Below are positions 43,234-51,917 of a DNA stretch of 64,000 nt, in pieces. Under the pieces are notes generated by a model. That model had not been told where the DNA came from and did not search any database. It saw nothing but the letters and a program-made list of their open reading frames with translations. The DNA comes from Aminobacter sp. AP02 (GTDB lineage: Bacteria > Pseudomonadota > Alphaproteobacteria > Rhizobiales > Rhizobiaceae): positions 248,001 to 312,000 of the forward strand of contig NZ_QGGX01000005.1 of NCBI RefSeq assembly GCF_003148805.1, in the 5' to 3' direction. Each line of letters opens with the position of its first letter. The first letter of the stretch is position 1. The position numbers and the translations under genes were made by a program.

Positions 43234-43941
43234 GTGAACAGCGTTGCCGCCGACCCCAAGAAGTCCATACGCTTTCGCGCGCGCTCATTCGTCGCCTTCG
43301 CGCTTGTGCCGGAAGCCCCCCTGGATGAGTGGCTGCGCAGCCTGGATGGCTGGGTCGAGAACTCGCCGGGGTTCTTCGCAGGCCGGCCCGTCGTACTCGA
43401 CCTGAACGTCCTCAAGCCGGAACCGGGTGAAGTTGCAGACCTGGTGTCGCAACTTACCGAGCGTGGCATTCGAATCTACGCTATCGAAAACAAAGCTGTC
43501 GATGCCATGGGTCCTGACCTGCCACCGCTGCTCATAGGCGCCAGGGAAGCGGTTATCGAAGAAGCGCCGGTTGAGCCTGCTTCGCCGCCCGAGCCTGAAG
43601 AGCCGCTGCCATCCACCACACTGATCGTGGAAGCGCCAATCCGCTCGGGCCAGTCGATCTTTCACCCCGACGGCGATGTGATCGTGCTTGGCTCGGCCGG
43701 CTCCGGTTCCGAAATCATGGCGGGCGGGTCCATCCACGTCTACGGCGCCTTGCGCGGACGCGCCTTCGCCGGTGCTTGGGGAAACCGCAAGGCACGTATC
43801 TTCTGCCGGAAGAACGAAGCTGAACTTCTGGCCGTAGACGGCTGGTATCGCACAGCGGAAGACATGGAATCATCCTCGCGTGGCATGCCGATACAGGCCT
43901 TCCTGGACGAAGGCGGTGTCGTGGTCGCGGCTCTCACCTGA
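43234..43941 (+). CDS. minC: Septum site-determining protein MinC
   Basis: 235 residues with GTG at 43234. MinC blocks FtsZ polymerisation away from midcell. The N-terminal domain (KKSIRFRARSFVAFALVPEA, VVLDLNVLKP) binds FtsZ; after an acidic Pro/Glu linker (about residues 110-130) comes the C-terminal beta-helix domain with VEAPIRSGQSIFHPDGDVIV, GSEIMAGGSIHVYGALRGRA and FCRKNEAELLAVDGWY, which dimerises and binds MinD. Start is uncertain: an upstream ATG in frame at 43129 adds 35 residues without homology. minD follows after 19 bp. Confidence 0.92.
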   Translation: MNSVAADPKKSIRFRARSFVAFALVPEAPLDEWLRSLDGWVENSPGFFAGRPVVLDLNVLKPEPGEVADLVSQLTERGIRIYAIENKAVDAMGPDLPPLLIGAREAVIEEAPVEPASPPEPEEPLPSTTLIVEAPIRSGQSIFHPDGDVIVLGSAGSGSEIMAGGSIHVYGALRGRAFAGAWGNRKARIFCRKNEAELLAVDGWYRTAEDMESSSRGMPIQAFLDEGGVVVAALT

Positions 43942-43960
43942 CAAGATTGGAGATTGGAAC

Positions 43961-44776
43961 ATGGCCAAGGTAGTGGTCGTCACATCTGGCAAGGGAGGCG
44001 TCGGGAAAACAACCTCGACTGCCGCGCTTGGAGCAGCCCTGGCCCAGAGCGGCAAGAGGGTCGCTCTCATCGACTTCGACGTTGGCCTGCGCAATCTCGA
44101 TCTGGTCATGGGCGCCGAGCGGCGCGTTGTGTTCGATCTCGTCAATGTGACGCAAGGGGTGGCCAAGCTTTCGCAGGCTCTGATCCGCGACAAGCGGCTG
44201 GAGTCCCTTTTCCTGCTGCCCGCGTCGCAAACGCGTGACAAGGACGCTCTGACCGAGGAGGGCGTGGCCAGTGTGATCGCCAGGTTGCGCGAAAAATTCG
44301 ACTATGTGCTGTGCGACAGTCCAGCTGGCATCGAGCGCGGCGCGCAGCTTGCCATGCGCTTTGCCGATGAGGCGGTGATCGTCACCAATCCTGAGGTGAG
44401 CTCGGTTCGCGACTCCGACCGTATCATCGGTTTGCTCGACTCCAAGACATTGAAGGCCGAGCAGGGCGAGAGCGTCACCAAGCACATTCTCGTCACCCGC
44501 TATGATGCGGCGCGCGCCTCGCGTGGCGAGATGCTCAGCATCGACGACGTTCTGGAGATCCTGTCCACGCCGCTGCTCGGGATCATTCCGGAGAGCCAGG
44601 GGGTTCTGCGCGCGTCCAACGTCGGCTCGCCGGTGACGCTCAACGAGCCCACGAATGCAGCCGCCCGCGCTTATGTCGACGCGGCGAGACGATTGCAGGG
44701 CGAAGATGTGCCCGTGGTTCTGCCGGTCGAAAAGCGAGGCTTGCTCAACCGGCTTCTGGGAAGGAGAGTGGCATGA
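43961..44776 (+). CDS. minD: Septum site-determining ATPase MinD
   Basis: 271-residue ParA/MinD ATPase. Deviant Walker [21 protein letters not shown] (residues 4-23), then [19 protein letters not shown], Walker B in [18 protein letters not shown] and the membrane-targeting amphipathic helix at the C-terminus ([13 protein letters not shown]). It dimerises with ATP on the membrane, recruits MinC and is released by MinE. Stop overlaps the minE start by 4 bp. Confidence 0.97.
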   Translation: MAKVVVVTSGKGGVGKTTSTAALGAALAQSGKRVALIDFDVGLRNLDLVMGAERRVVFDLVNVTQGVAKLSQALIRDKRLESLFLLPASQTRDKDALTEEGVASVIARLREKFDYVLCDSPAGIERGAQLAMRFADEAVIVTNPEVSSVRDSDRIIGLLDSKTLKAEQGESVTKHILVTRYDAARASRGEMLSIDDVLEILSTPLLGIIPESQGVLRASNVGSPVTLNEPTNAAARAYVDAARRLQGEDVPVVLPVEKRGLLNRLLGRRVA

Positions 44777-45036
44777 GCCTGTTCGACCTTTTCAAACGTC
44801 GCCGCAGTGCACCGGTGGCGCGCGAGCGCCTGCAAGTCCTGCTGGCCTACGAGCGCAAGAACCGCAACCAGCCCGATCTCGTTGCCGTGTTGCGCGAGGA
44901 GATCATGGCGGTGATTGCCAAGCACGTTCAGGTCAGCCAGGAGGATGTGCGCATCACCATGGATCGCGGTGATACGACGTCGACGCTCGAGATCGACATC
45001 CACATTCCAAACGCAAGCGGTGCGGCCGCGCTGTAG
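44773..45036 (+). CDS. minE: Cell division topological specificity factor MinE
   Basis: 87 residues: [20 protein letters not shown] contains the membrane-binding and MinD-contact helix, then [31 protein letters not shown] and the topological domain [21 protein letters not shown]. Activates MinD ATPase and drives pole-to-pole oscillation. Overlaps minD (ATGA). Complete, normal size. Confidence 0.96.
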   Translation: MSLFDLFKRRRSAPVARERLQVLLAYERKNRNQPDLVAVLREEIMAVIAKHVQVSQEDVRITMDRGDTTSTLEIDIHIPNASGAAAL

Positions 45037-45239
45037 CAGGCAGCGCTACGGCACATGCTGAAAGTCATCGGCGCCACGGCCACACACGGCCATGGCGGCC
45101 GGTGACCGGCACTGTCGCGACTGAGCCAAAAGTACCGGCGCGCGCAAACTTGCCGCTGGACGTCCTTCTCCAACGCAGCAACACTGGGCTAGGCCACCGC
45201 CACCGCGCGGCGGCGATTGCAGTGCGGAGGAGGAATGCG

Positions 45240-45551
45240 ATGGATGATCCTGAGCGGTGGCGGCACATGGCGAGCGCGCCAAAGGATGGCAGCCGAATCC
45301 TTGTTACCGTGCGGCCATCGGAGCAGGGGCCAGCGGAAGTCGACGTGGCCTATTGGGCAAGGCCCGACACGGCCGGCATCGAAGGCTGGCGTGCCGCGGA
45401 TTCCTATCCGGGTTGCGTGATCGGATATGCCGAGCCGGAATTGAAATGCTGGATGCCGCTGCCGAAGGCCAATCTGAGCAAGAATTCAGCTGCGATGCCT
45501 ACTCCTTGGGAAGGCGAGGACGAGCAGCAATTGGACGGTTCGGGCATCTGA
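45240..45551 (+). CDS. Small conserved protein, DUF551-like appearance
   Basis: A 103-residue soluble protein: MDDPERWRHMASAPKDGSRI, LVTVRPSEQGPAEVDVAYWA, WRAADSYPGCVIGYAEPELK and CWMPLP. The order W-x3-AxAPKDGxxIL, then a line about the tested item and WMPLP resembles DUF551-type proteins found in phages and bacteria. A strong GAGGAGG site precedes the ATG at 45240. Function unknown. Located after minE and convergent with the HerA-like gene. Confidence 0.7.
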   Translation: MDDPERWRHMASAPKDGSRILVTVRPSEQGPAEVDVAYWARPDTAGIEGWRAADSYPGCVIGYAEPELKCWMPLPKANLSKNSAAMPTPWEGEDEQQLDGSGI

Positions 45552-45590
45552 CAGTCAGAAGCGGGCCCGGCCGTCGTAGCTCGTTTCAGG

Positions 45591-47426
45591 TCAGCTTTGC
45601 GGCGATCGGCCGCCAAATGTCGACGGGCGCAGTCCGAAGCGGGTCTCGAAGTCATCGTCGGGTTGCGGTCTGACAGGCGGCTTGCGGTAATCGCTGTCGC
45701 CGGCCTGGCGCTGGGCGTCAACCACCTCGGCAAATCCAAGCGCGGCAGCTTGTGGCCTGGGCACGTTGCGGAGCCGTTCGACCACGGTTGCCAGATCGAC
45801 ATCGTCGCCATTGCCGATCGTGGCCTCAGCCGCGCGCTTGCCAGTTCCGGGAATGAGTTCGCTCGAAAGCTTCTCGAATTTCAGACGCATGGTGGTGGCG
45901 ACGCCTTCGCCGAAGGCGATGGCTTCGCGCTGGCCCATCGACGACAGGAATGATAGCGTCGAGGCGGAAGAGTCGGCGATCGCCGAGCGGATGATCGCCT
46001 GGTCCTGCTCGTTGGCAAGCCGCATGGCAAAGACAGTGGAGCATTGCGAAAGTATGGTGGGGTCGAGTTCGCCTGGACGCTGGGTGACGACGCCGAGATA
46101 GCAGCCATATTTGCGGCCTTCCTTGGCGATGCGCGACAGCGCGTGCCTGGTCGGTGCGAAACCGAGCCGGTGGTCGGCGGGCATATAGCGGTGGGCCTCT
46201 TCGCAAAGCAAAAGCAGCTTCAGGCGGCCTTCGCTCCACAATGCGAGATCGAAGGCGAGGCGGGCGAGCACCGAACAGACCGAATTGACCACCTCGGAGG
46301 GCATGCCGGCCATCTCGAAGCAGGTGACCGGACGGCCATGGGTCGGCACGCGGAAGATGTTGCCGATGGTCTCGTGAATGGTGTCTTCGATCAGCCTGGA
46401 ATGGAACATGAAGCGGTAGCGCGGATCGGCCAGCGCCGATTCGATGCGGGTGCGCAGCGACTTCAGGATCGGCCGCTCGTTCTTGGATTCGAGCATGCCC
46501 ATGCGTTCGTCGATCTGCTTGATCAGGTCGGCGATTCGGTAGGGTACAGGTGTGTCGGCGGTCAGCGCATCGACACCACGGCGCAGGAAGGCGCCGCCCT
46601 GGGGGCTGCGGTACAGGTTCTTGGCGACCGGGATGAGGTCACGCAGCACGTCGATCTCTTCGGCGTCGGTCTCGCGGCCGCGAAACAGCACCTCGGCGAA
46701 CTCTTCGAGGCGGAAGAGCCAGAATGGCAGGTCGAGCGTATTCGAATCGACCTTGACGCAATGCTCGGGCAGCGAGGCGGCGAACTCGTTGTGCGGGTCC
46801 ATGATCAGCACGCGCAGATCGGGCCGTGCGGCGATCGCCTTGCGCAGCAACAGCGAGACGGCGGTCGACTTGCCGACGCCGGTAGTGCCTACAACGGCGA
46901 AGTGGCGGGCGAGCGTCTCGTCGATGGCGATGCAGGCGTCGATGGTGTCGTCCTGCGACAATTGCCCGATGGTGACGGTGCGGCGGCCGGCGAGGTCGTA
47001 GACCGCCTGGAGGTCGCGGCTGCGGATGCGGTGTGCGACAGCACCGATGTAGGGATAGGCGGTGATGCCTCGATCGAAGACCGGGCGCTTGTCTAGACCA
47101 ACATCTCTGACTTCTCCGATCAGTTCGACATGGACCTCGATGGGGTTGTCGCCCTGGCTGCTCCAGGAACGGTCCGATTTGGCGATCGAATAGACAAGCC
47201 CGATGGTGCGCGTTTCACCGAGATTGATGCAGATCATGCGACCAACGGTCCAGAGGCCGACGACGCCGGAGCTATCGCCCTCGGCGTAGGCGCTGATGAT
47301 GGCACGGGCGCCGTCACATTGCACGACGTTGCCAAGGATACGGGCATCGTCCTGCTTGGGATCGCGCCGCTCCTGCGAGGTGGTCTCGCCACCAGCGGCC
47401 TGACGTTCTACGTACATCGGCTTCAT
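45591..47426 (-). CDS. HerA-like hexameric ATPase (DUF87), no NurA partner seen
   Basis: 611 residues. N-terminal HAS-barrel-like region (GNVVQCDGARAIISAYAE, VGLWTVGRMICINLGETRTI), then a FtsK/HerA ATPase with Walker A VVGTTGVGKSTAVSLLLRKA (G180-T188), IMDPHNEFAASLPEH, Walker B LKLLLLCEEAHRYMPAD (about 404-415) and sensor VVTQRPGELDPTILSQCST. In archaea HerA works with the nuclease NurA in end resection; bacterial HerA proteins also occur in defence pairs. Here neighbours are minE/DUF551 and ilvIH, with no nuclease or effector gene, so a chromosome-maintenance role is more likely. C-terminal 90 residues are polar and unassigned. Confidence 0.88.
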   Translation of the reverse strand: MKPMYVERQAAGGETTSQERRDPKQDDARILGNVVQCDGARAIISAYAEGDSSGVVGLWTVGRMICINLGETRTIGLVYSIAKSDRSWSSQGDNPIEVHVELIGEVRDVGLDKRPVFDRGITAYPYIGAVAHRIRSRDLQAVYDLAGRRTVTIGQLSQDDTIDACIAIDETLARHFAVVGTTGVGKSTAVSLLLRKAIAARPDLRVLIMDPHNEFAASLPEHCVKVDSNTLDLPFWLFRLEEFAEVLFRGRETDAEEIDVLRDLIPVAKNLYRSPQGGAFLRRGVDALTADTPVPYRIADLIKQIDERMGMLESKNERPILKSLRTRIESALADPRYRFMFHSRLIEDTIHETIGNIFRVPTHGRPVTCFEMAGMPSEVVNSVCSVLARLAFDLALWSEGRLKLLLLCEEAHRYMPADHRLGFAPTRHALSRIAKEGRKYGCYLGVVTQRPGELDPTILSQCSTVFAMRLANEQDQAIIRSAIADSSASTLSFLSSMGQREAIAFGEGVATTMRLKFEKLSSELIPGTGKRAAEATIGNGDDVDLATVVERLRNVPRPQAAALGFAEVVDAQRQAGDSDYRKPPVRPQPDDDFETRFGLRPSTFGGRSPQS

Positions 47427-47566
47427 GCCCCCATTCCCCTGGTCACGAAGCCTAGCGCAGGTCGGTTAAGGTGCGATGATGGCGCATGGTATAGGCAGGG
47501 TTAAACGCGTCGATCGGATTTGAGCTATCGGTGGATTGACGTTGCGGAAAATTTGTTCCGGTCCGG

Positions 47567-47595
47567 TTGACAGTTCGCCTTCTTGCGCATTAACG
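47567..47595 (+). promoter_or_regulatory. Promoter of the ilvIH leader
   Basis: TTGACA (47567-47572), 17-bp spacer, TTAACG (47590-47595). A consensus -35 and acceptable -10. The predicted transcription start, 6-8 bp after the -10, is at about 47601-47603, one to three bases before the leader-peptide ATG at 47604, so the leader would be translated from a leaderless or nearly leaderless message. Confidence 0.65.
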
Positions 47596-47603
47596 TCCGC
47601 GCC

Positions 47604-47657
47604 ATGAATACGACACTCATTCTCGTAGTAGGATTGCGCATGGGCAAGGCGGTGTAA
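47604..47657 (+). CDS. ilvIH leader peptide (attenuation)
   Basis: Seventeen codons read MNTTLILVVGLRMGKAV and TAA. Residues 5-9 are Leu-Ile-Leu-Val-Val (CTC ATT CTC GTA GTA): all three end-product amino acids of the pathway in a row, as in classical ribosome-mediated attenuators. Followed by a pause hairpin and an intrinsic terminator before ilvI. There is no ribosome site, which fits the promoter position and suggests a leaderless start. Translation itself is inferred. Confidence 0.8.
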   Translation: MNTTLILVVGLRMGKAV

Positions 47658-47683
47658 CCGCCGGGCGAAATCCCCCCATGCGC
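47636..47683 (+). promoter_or_regulatory. Pause/anti-antiterminator hairpin of the ilvIH attenuator
   Basis: GCGCATGGG (47636-47644, inside the leader peptide frame just after the Leu-Ile-Leu-Val-Val codons) pairs perfectly with CCCATGCGC (47675-47683). An inner GGCGG/CCGCC hairpin stabilises it. A ribosome stalled at the control codons would cover the left arm. The freed C run 47672-47677 could then pair with the G run 47702-47706 of the terminator, acting as antiterminator. Pairings were done by eye. Confidence 0.65.
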
Positions 47684-47691
47684 AAATGTGA

Positions 47692-47714
47692 AGGCTCCCT
47701 CGGGGGCCTTTTTT
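47692..47714 (+). terminator. Attenuator terminator before ilvI
   Basis: AGGCTCC (47692-47698) pairs with GGGGCCT (47703-47709), one G-U, with a CTCG loop, followed by TTTTT (47710-47714). It lies 68 bp before the ilvI start, so transcription would end here when branched-chain aminoacyl-tRNAs are plentiful. Confidence 0.85.
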
Positions 47715-47781
47715 ATTGCCCGAAACAGGACTAACAGAGCAGCAACCGCCGAGAACGGCGAAGGAAAGACGGGACGGACCG

Positions 47782-49566
47782 ATGAGCGGACATAGTGACA
47801 GCGGACGACGCGAAATGACCGGCGCCGAGATGGTGGTGCAGGCGCTAAAGGACAATGGCGTCAAGCACCTCTTTGGCTATCCCGGCGGCGCCGTCCTTCC
47901 GATCTATGACGAACTGTTCCAGCAGGACGACGTCCAGCACATCCTGGTGCGCCACGAGCAGGGCGCGGGCCACGCGGCCGAAGGCTATGCGCGTTCGACG
48001 GGCAAGGCCGGCGTGATGCTGGTGACGTCGGGCCCGGGTGCGACCAATGCGGTGACGCCGCTGCAGGATGCGCTGATGGATTCGATCCCGCTGGTGTGCA
48101 TCACCGGCCAGGTGCCGACCTCGCTGATCGGGTCCGACGCCTTCCAGGAATGCGACACCGTCGGCATCACGCGGCCTTGCACCAAGCACAACTGGCTGGT
48201 GAAGGACGTCAACGATCTGGCGCGCATCCTGCATGAGGCCTTCCATGTCGCCACCACGGGCCGTCCCGGTCCCGTGGTTGTCGACATCCCCAAGGACGTG
48301 CAGTTCGCCAAGGGCATCTACTCGCCGCCGCAGACCGCGCCGCGCACGTCCTACCAGCCCAAGGTCCAGGGCGACCTCGACAAGGTCAAGGAGGCGGTTG
48401 CGCTGATGGCGGAGGCCAAGCGGCCGATCATCTATTCGGGCGGCGGCGTGGTCAATTCCGGCCCCGAGGCAAGCCATCTGCTGCGCGAACTGGTCGACCT
48501 GACCGGTTTCCCGATTACCTCGACGCTGATGGGCCTGGGTGCGTATCCGGCATCGGGCAAGAACTGGCTCGGCATGCTGGGCATGCATGGCAGCTACGAA
48601 GCGAACATGGCGATGCATGACTGCGACGTCATGATCTGCATCGGCGCGCGCTTCGACGACCGCATCACCGGCCGTCTCAATGCGTTCTCGCCGAACTCCA
48701 AGAAAATCCACATCGACATCGACCCATCGTCGATCAACAAGAACGTGACCGCCGACGTGCCGATCCTGGGCGATGTCGGCCGCGTGCTCGAAGACATGGT
48801 GCGGCTGTGGCGGGCGACCGCCAAGGCCGACAAGAAGGTGCTCTACCCGTGGTGGGAGCAGATCGCCAAGTGGCGCGCGCGCGACAGCTACGCCTACAAG
48901 GCCAACAGCGAAGTGATCATGCCGCAATACGCGATCCAGCGGCTTTACGAGAACACCAAGCACCTCGACACCTACATCACGACAGAGGTCGGCCAGCACC
49001 AGATGTGGGCGGCCCAGCACTACGGTTTCGAAAAGCCGAACCGCTGGATGACCTCTGGTGGCCTCGGTACCATGGGCTACGGCCTGCCGGCGGCACTTGG
49101 CGTGCAGATCGCGCACCCCGACGCGCTGGTCATCGACATCGCTGGCGACGCGTCGGTACAGATGTGTATCCAGGAGATGAGCACGGCGATCCAGTTCGAT
49201 GCGCCGATCAAGGTCTTCATCCTCAACAACTCCTACATGGGCATGGTACGCCAGTGGCAGCAGCTGCTGCACGGCAACCGGCTGTCGCACTCCTACACCG
49301 AGGCGATGCCCGACTTCGTCAAGCTCGCCGAAGCTTATGGCGGCCATGGCATCCGTTGCGACAAGCCCGATGAACTCGATGATGCGATCAAGGAGATGAT
49401 TGCGGTGAAGAAGCCGGTGATTTTCGATTGCCGCGTGGCTACGCTCGCCAATTGCTTCCCGATGATCCCTTCGGGCAAGGCGCATAACGAGATGCTGCTG
49501 CCCGACGAGGCGACCGACGAGGCGGTGGCCAATGCCATCGACGCCAAGGGCCGCGAACTGGTGTGA
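47782..49566 (+). CDS. ilvI: Acetolactate synthase large (catalytic) subunit
   Basis: 594-residue thiamine-diphosphate enzyme forming acetolactate or acetohydroxybutyrate, the first common step of Val/Leu/Ile synthesis. Motifs: FGYPGGAVLPIYDEL, catalytic Glu in VRHEQGAGHAAEGYARSTGK, TSGPGATNAVTPLQDALMDS, and the ThDP motif IAGDASVQMCIQEMSTAIQF followed by NNSYMGMVRQWQQ. The ATG at 47782 is preferred by homology over a TTG 22 codons upstream that lies in the terminator. First structural gene after the attenuator; ilvH follows. Confidence 0.96.
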   Translation: MSGHSDSGRREMTGAEMVVQALKDNGVKHLFGYPGGAVLPIYDELFQQDDVQHILVRHEQGAGHAAEGYARSTGKAGVMLVTSGPGATNAVTPLQDALMDSIPLVCITGQVPTSLIGSDAFQECDTVGITRPCTKHNWLVKDVNDLARILHEAFHVATTGRPGPVVVDIPKDVQFAKGIYSPPQTAPRTSYQPKVQGDLDKVKEAVALMAEAKRPIIYSGGGVVNSGPEASHLLRELVDLTGFPITSTLMGLGAYPASGKNWLGMLGMHGSYEANMAMHDCDVMICIGARFDDRITGRLNAFSPNSKKIHIDIDPSSINKNVTADVPILGDVGRVLEDMVRLWRATAKADKKVLYPWWEQIAKWRARDSYAYKANSEVIMPQYAIQRLYENTKHLDTYITTEVGQHQMWAAQHYGFEKPNRWMTSGGLGTMGYGLPAALGVQIAHPDALVIDIAGDASVQMCIQEMSTAIQFDAPIKVFILNNSYMGMVRQWQQLLHGNRLSHSYTEAMPDFVKLAEAYGGHGIRCDKPDELDDAIKEMIAVKKPVIFDCRVATLANCFPMIPSGKAHNEMLLPDEATDEAVANAIDAKGRELV

Positions 49567-49642
49567 CGGATCGCGTGCGGCCTTCATGCAAGGCCGCACA
49601 ATCAATGAGTTGGCGCAAACGCCTGAGATCGAGATTCATCTT

Positions 49643-50215
49643 ATGAACGCACAGCTACAACCTACCGGCTCCGCCTATTTCATCGCCAAGGAAACCGAAA
49701 AGCCGGAAAACCACACGCTATCGGTGCTCGTCGACAACGAACCGGGCGTGCTTGCCCGCGTCATCGGCCTGTTTTCCGGCCGCGGCTACAACATCGAAAG
49801 CCTGACCGTCTCCGAAACCGAGCATGAAAAGCATTTGTCGCGCATCACCATCGTGACGCGTGGTACGCCGCACGTACTGGAACAGATCAAGCACCAGCTC
49901 GAGCGTATCGTGCCGGTCCATCGTGTCGTCGACCTGACCGTCATGGCGCAGGAACTGGGCACCGGCGGCGCGCTGGCGCGGGAACTCGCCCTGGTGAAAG
50001 TTGCCGGCACCGGCGAGGCCCGCGTCGAGGCGTTGCGCCTGGCCGAAGCCTTCCGTGCCAAAGTGATCGATGCCAACACCGAGCACTTCATCTTCGAACT
50101 GACCGGCAAGGTGTCGAAGATCGAGCAGTTCATCGCCATCATGAAGCCACTCGGCCTGGTCGAGATCTGCCGCACCGGCGTCGCTGCGATGAACCGCGGC
50201 CCCCAGGGGATGTGA
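49643..50215 (+). CDS. ilvH: Acetolactate synthase small (regulatory) subunit
   Basis: 190-residue ACT-domain subunit that activates IlvI and gives valine feedback inhibition. N-terminal ACT: HTLSVLVDNEPGVLARVIGL, FSGRGYNIESLTVSETEHEK, RITIVTRGTPHVLEQIKHQL. C-terminal part: DLTVMAQELGTGGALARELA, VIDANTEHFIFELTGKVSKI and EQFIAIMKPLGLVEICRTGV. The ATG at 49643 matches usual annotation; an in-frame ATG at 49586 would add 19 residues. Spaced 76 bp from ilvI, followed by an intrinsic terminator. Confidence 0.95.
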   Translation: MNAQLQPTGSAYFIAKETEKPENHTLSVLVDNEPGVLARVIGLFSGRGYNIESLTVSETEHEKHLSRITIVTRGTPHVLEQIKHQLERIVPVHRVVDLTVMAQELGTGGALARELALVKVAGTGEARVEALRLAEAFRAKVIDANTEHFIFELTGKVSKIEQFIAIMKPLGLVEICRTGVAAMNRGPQGM

Positions 50216-50235
50216 GACTTCTTTTGCTGGAATGA

Positions 50236-50269
50236 AAAAAGCCGCCGATGCGATGCACGGCGGCTTTTT
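50236..50269. terminator. Bidirectional terminator between ilvH and the 2OG oxygenase gene
   Basis: AAAAAGCCGCCG (50236-50247) pairs perfectly with CGGCGGCTTTTT (50258-50269) around a 10-nt loop. T runs exist on both strands, so it ends both the ilvIH transcript and the convergent oxygenase transcript. Confidence 0.9.
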
Positions 50270-50295
50270 GTGTTCTGAGACCGCTCTCGTAGAGC

Positions 50296-51054
50296 TCAGA
50301 AGCCGACGTTTTCGTTGATGTAGAACGTGTTGAGCAACGAAACGCGCGGACGCTCGATTGTCGTCTGGATCTTCGGGCGGCCGTGCCAGCTCATCTTCAT
50401 CAGCGAGTGATAGGCCTTCAGCACGACGAAGGCGTAGCCGACATTGGGCAGGAACGGCAGGGTCTTGACCGGCTCCAACCCGTAGGAGCCGACATTCAGA
50501 AGCCCTTTCAGCGAAGCCTGGTAGAGGGTCGTTCCCAGGTCGCGCTGGCTCTCGTCGGCGGGGCAGTAGAGCTGCATCGTCACGACCTTCTTGCGCGCAT
50601 CGGGATGCGGTTTGATCTGGTAGCCATCCTTGTCGCTGTAAAGGACTGGCTTGGCGACCAGCCGGAGATCGTCCACGCTCTTGACCTTGTCGCCACGCGC
50701 ACGGATTTCCAGGCCTTCGTGAAGCTGATCGCGGATCGCGGCTTCGATTTCGGGCGATGTCAGCATCTGCGACACGGCTGCCCACATGTCGCGGACACCT
50801 GCATCGACCTTGCCGACATTGTCGCCATAAAGGCGCAGTGCCATGCGGGTGCCTGTACCGGTGATTGGGTCGTATCCCTCGGTGGGGATCGACTGGATCA
50901 GTTCGGCGTAGAAATCGGCGGGAAAGAAGTCGCGGAAGAAAATGTGCGGAAAGGGCAAGGAGAAGCGGTCGGACGCTCCGATACTGGTCACCGCGTGATC
51001 GATCAGTTCCCGTGTAAGACTATTAGCTGTCTCGGCTTTGGCAGTTGCTGACAT
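50296..51054 (-). CDS. 2-oxoglutarate/Fe(II) oxygenase-like protein
   Basis: 252 residues. The region YQIKPHPDARKKVVTMQLYC gives an HxD metal motif at the start of a double-stranded beta-helix core, and LKAYHSLMKMSWHGRP can give the distal His and the Arg that binds 2-oxoglutarate. N-terminal FPHIFFRDFFPADFYAELIQ is typical of 2OG-Fe(II) oxygenases linked with glycan or small-molecule hydroxylation. Substrate unknown; no neighbouring pathway genes. The ATG at 51054 is the first in frame. Family call moderately strong. Confidence 0.72.
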   Translation of the reverse strand: MSATAKAETANSLTRELIDHAVTSIGASDRFSLPFPHIFFRDFFPADFYAELIQSIPTEGYDPITGTGTRMALRLYGDNVGKVDAGVRDMWAAVSQMLTSPEIEAAIRDQLHEGLEIRARGDKVKSVDDLRLVAKPVLYSDKDGYQIKPHPDARKKVVTMQLYCPADESQRDLGTTLYQASLKGLLNVGSYGLEPVKTLPFLPNVGYAFVVLKAYHSLMKMSWHGRPKIQTTIERPRVSLLNTFYINENVGF

Positions 51055-51273
51055 TTTCTCCCCCGAGAGTCAGTTGCTGTTTGTCGTTTGACGTAAGGCC
51101 TTACCGGTTGGTCAATCAAGCCTTTTCGTTACGCTTTGACGCAGGAAAGGGCTCTCAAGCGCTGCCCGCGACGCCTTGCATCACCTTGGCTGGCATAGCC
51201 CTTAGGTATGATTTGTGCTCTTTACCCGCAACAATAAGGTCAATAATGCTGACATAAAACAAGGCGGCATTCG

Positions 51274-51870
51274 ATGTCTTACGACGCATTCCTTGCACTG
51301 CTGGTCTATGCTTTCGTGACCTCGATCACGCCGGGGCCCAACAATTTCATGCTGCTGGCTTCGGGTGTCAATTTCGGCTTCGTGCGCACCATTCCGCACA
51401 TGCTGGGCATCGGCTTCGGCTTTCTTTCGCTGCTGCTCGGCGTTGGTTTCGGTTTGGGTGCCGTTCTGACAGCCTTTCCGGCGCTGCATGACGGCCTCAA
51501 GATTGCCGGCGGTGCGTATCTGCTTTATCTCGCCTGGCGTGTCGGCATGTCGCGCTCGCTGGGCAAGGACGGTGAGACCAGCGCACGGCCAATGACTTTC
51601 CTGGAAGCTGCCGCATTCCAATGGATCAACCCCAAGGCCTGGGTGATGGCGGTAACGGCGATGGCTGTCTACACCAGCCCGGAAGCACCGTTTCTGTCGG
51701 TGCTGCTGATTTCGGGTGCCTTTGCGCTGGTCAATCTGCCGAGCGTGTCGAGTTGGGCTGGCTTTGGCATGGCGCTTCGAGGCTTCCTCGCCGATCCTGT
51801 GCGGCTCAAATGGTTCAACATTGCCATGGGCCTGCTGCTGGCCGCGACCCTGTGGCCAATGCTGAAGTGA
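51274..51870 (+). CDS. LysE/RhtB family amino acid exporter
   Basis: 198-residue inner-membrane protein with six hydrophobic segments. The N-terminal AFVTSITPGPNNFMLLASGV is the diagnostic TPGPN motif; also GFGFLSLLLGVGFGLG and AFQWINPKAWVMAVTA. Exports an amino acid or derivative; substrate unknown. The nitrile hydratase operon starts 47 bp downstream on the same strand, so the two may be linked, but this is positional only. Confidence 0.9.
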   Translation: MSYDAFLALLVYAFVTSITPGPNNFMLLASGVNFGFVRTIPHMLGIGFGFLSLLLGVGFGLGAVLTAFPALHDGLKIAGGAYLLYLAWRVGMSRSLGKDGETSARPMTFLEAAAFQWINPKAWVMAVTAMAVYTSPEAPFLSVLLISGAFALVNLPSVSSWAGFGMALRGFLADPVRLKWFNIAMGLLLAATLWPMLK

Positions 51871-51917
51871 GCATCGACTTGCTTGCGCAATCGCGCAGGC
51901 GGGCATAGCTTTTGGCC

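Noticed and set aside
45591-47426. HerA-like ATPase as part of an antiviral defence system
   Set aside because: No nuclease, Sir2, DUF4297 or other effector gene next to it; neighbours are housekeeping genes. Kept as an orphan ATPase.
47845-49605. A 586-codon minus-strand open frame
   Set aside because: Antisense to ilvI, which has every acetolactate synthase motif; His/Asp/Arg-rich shadow frame.
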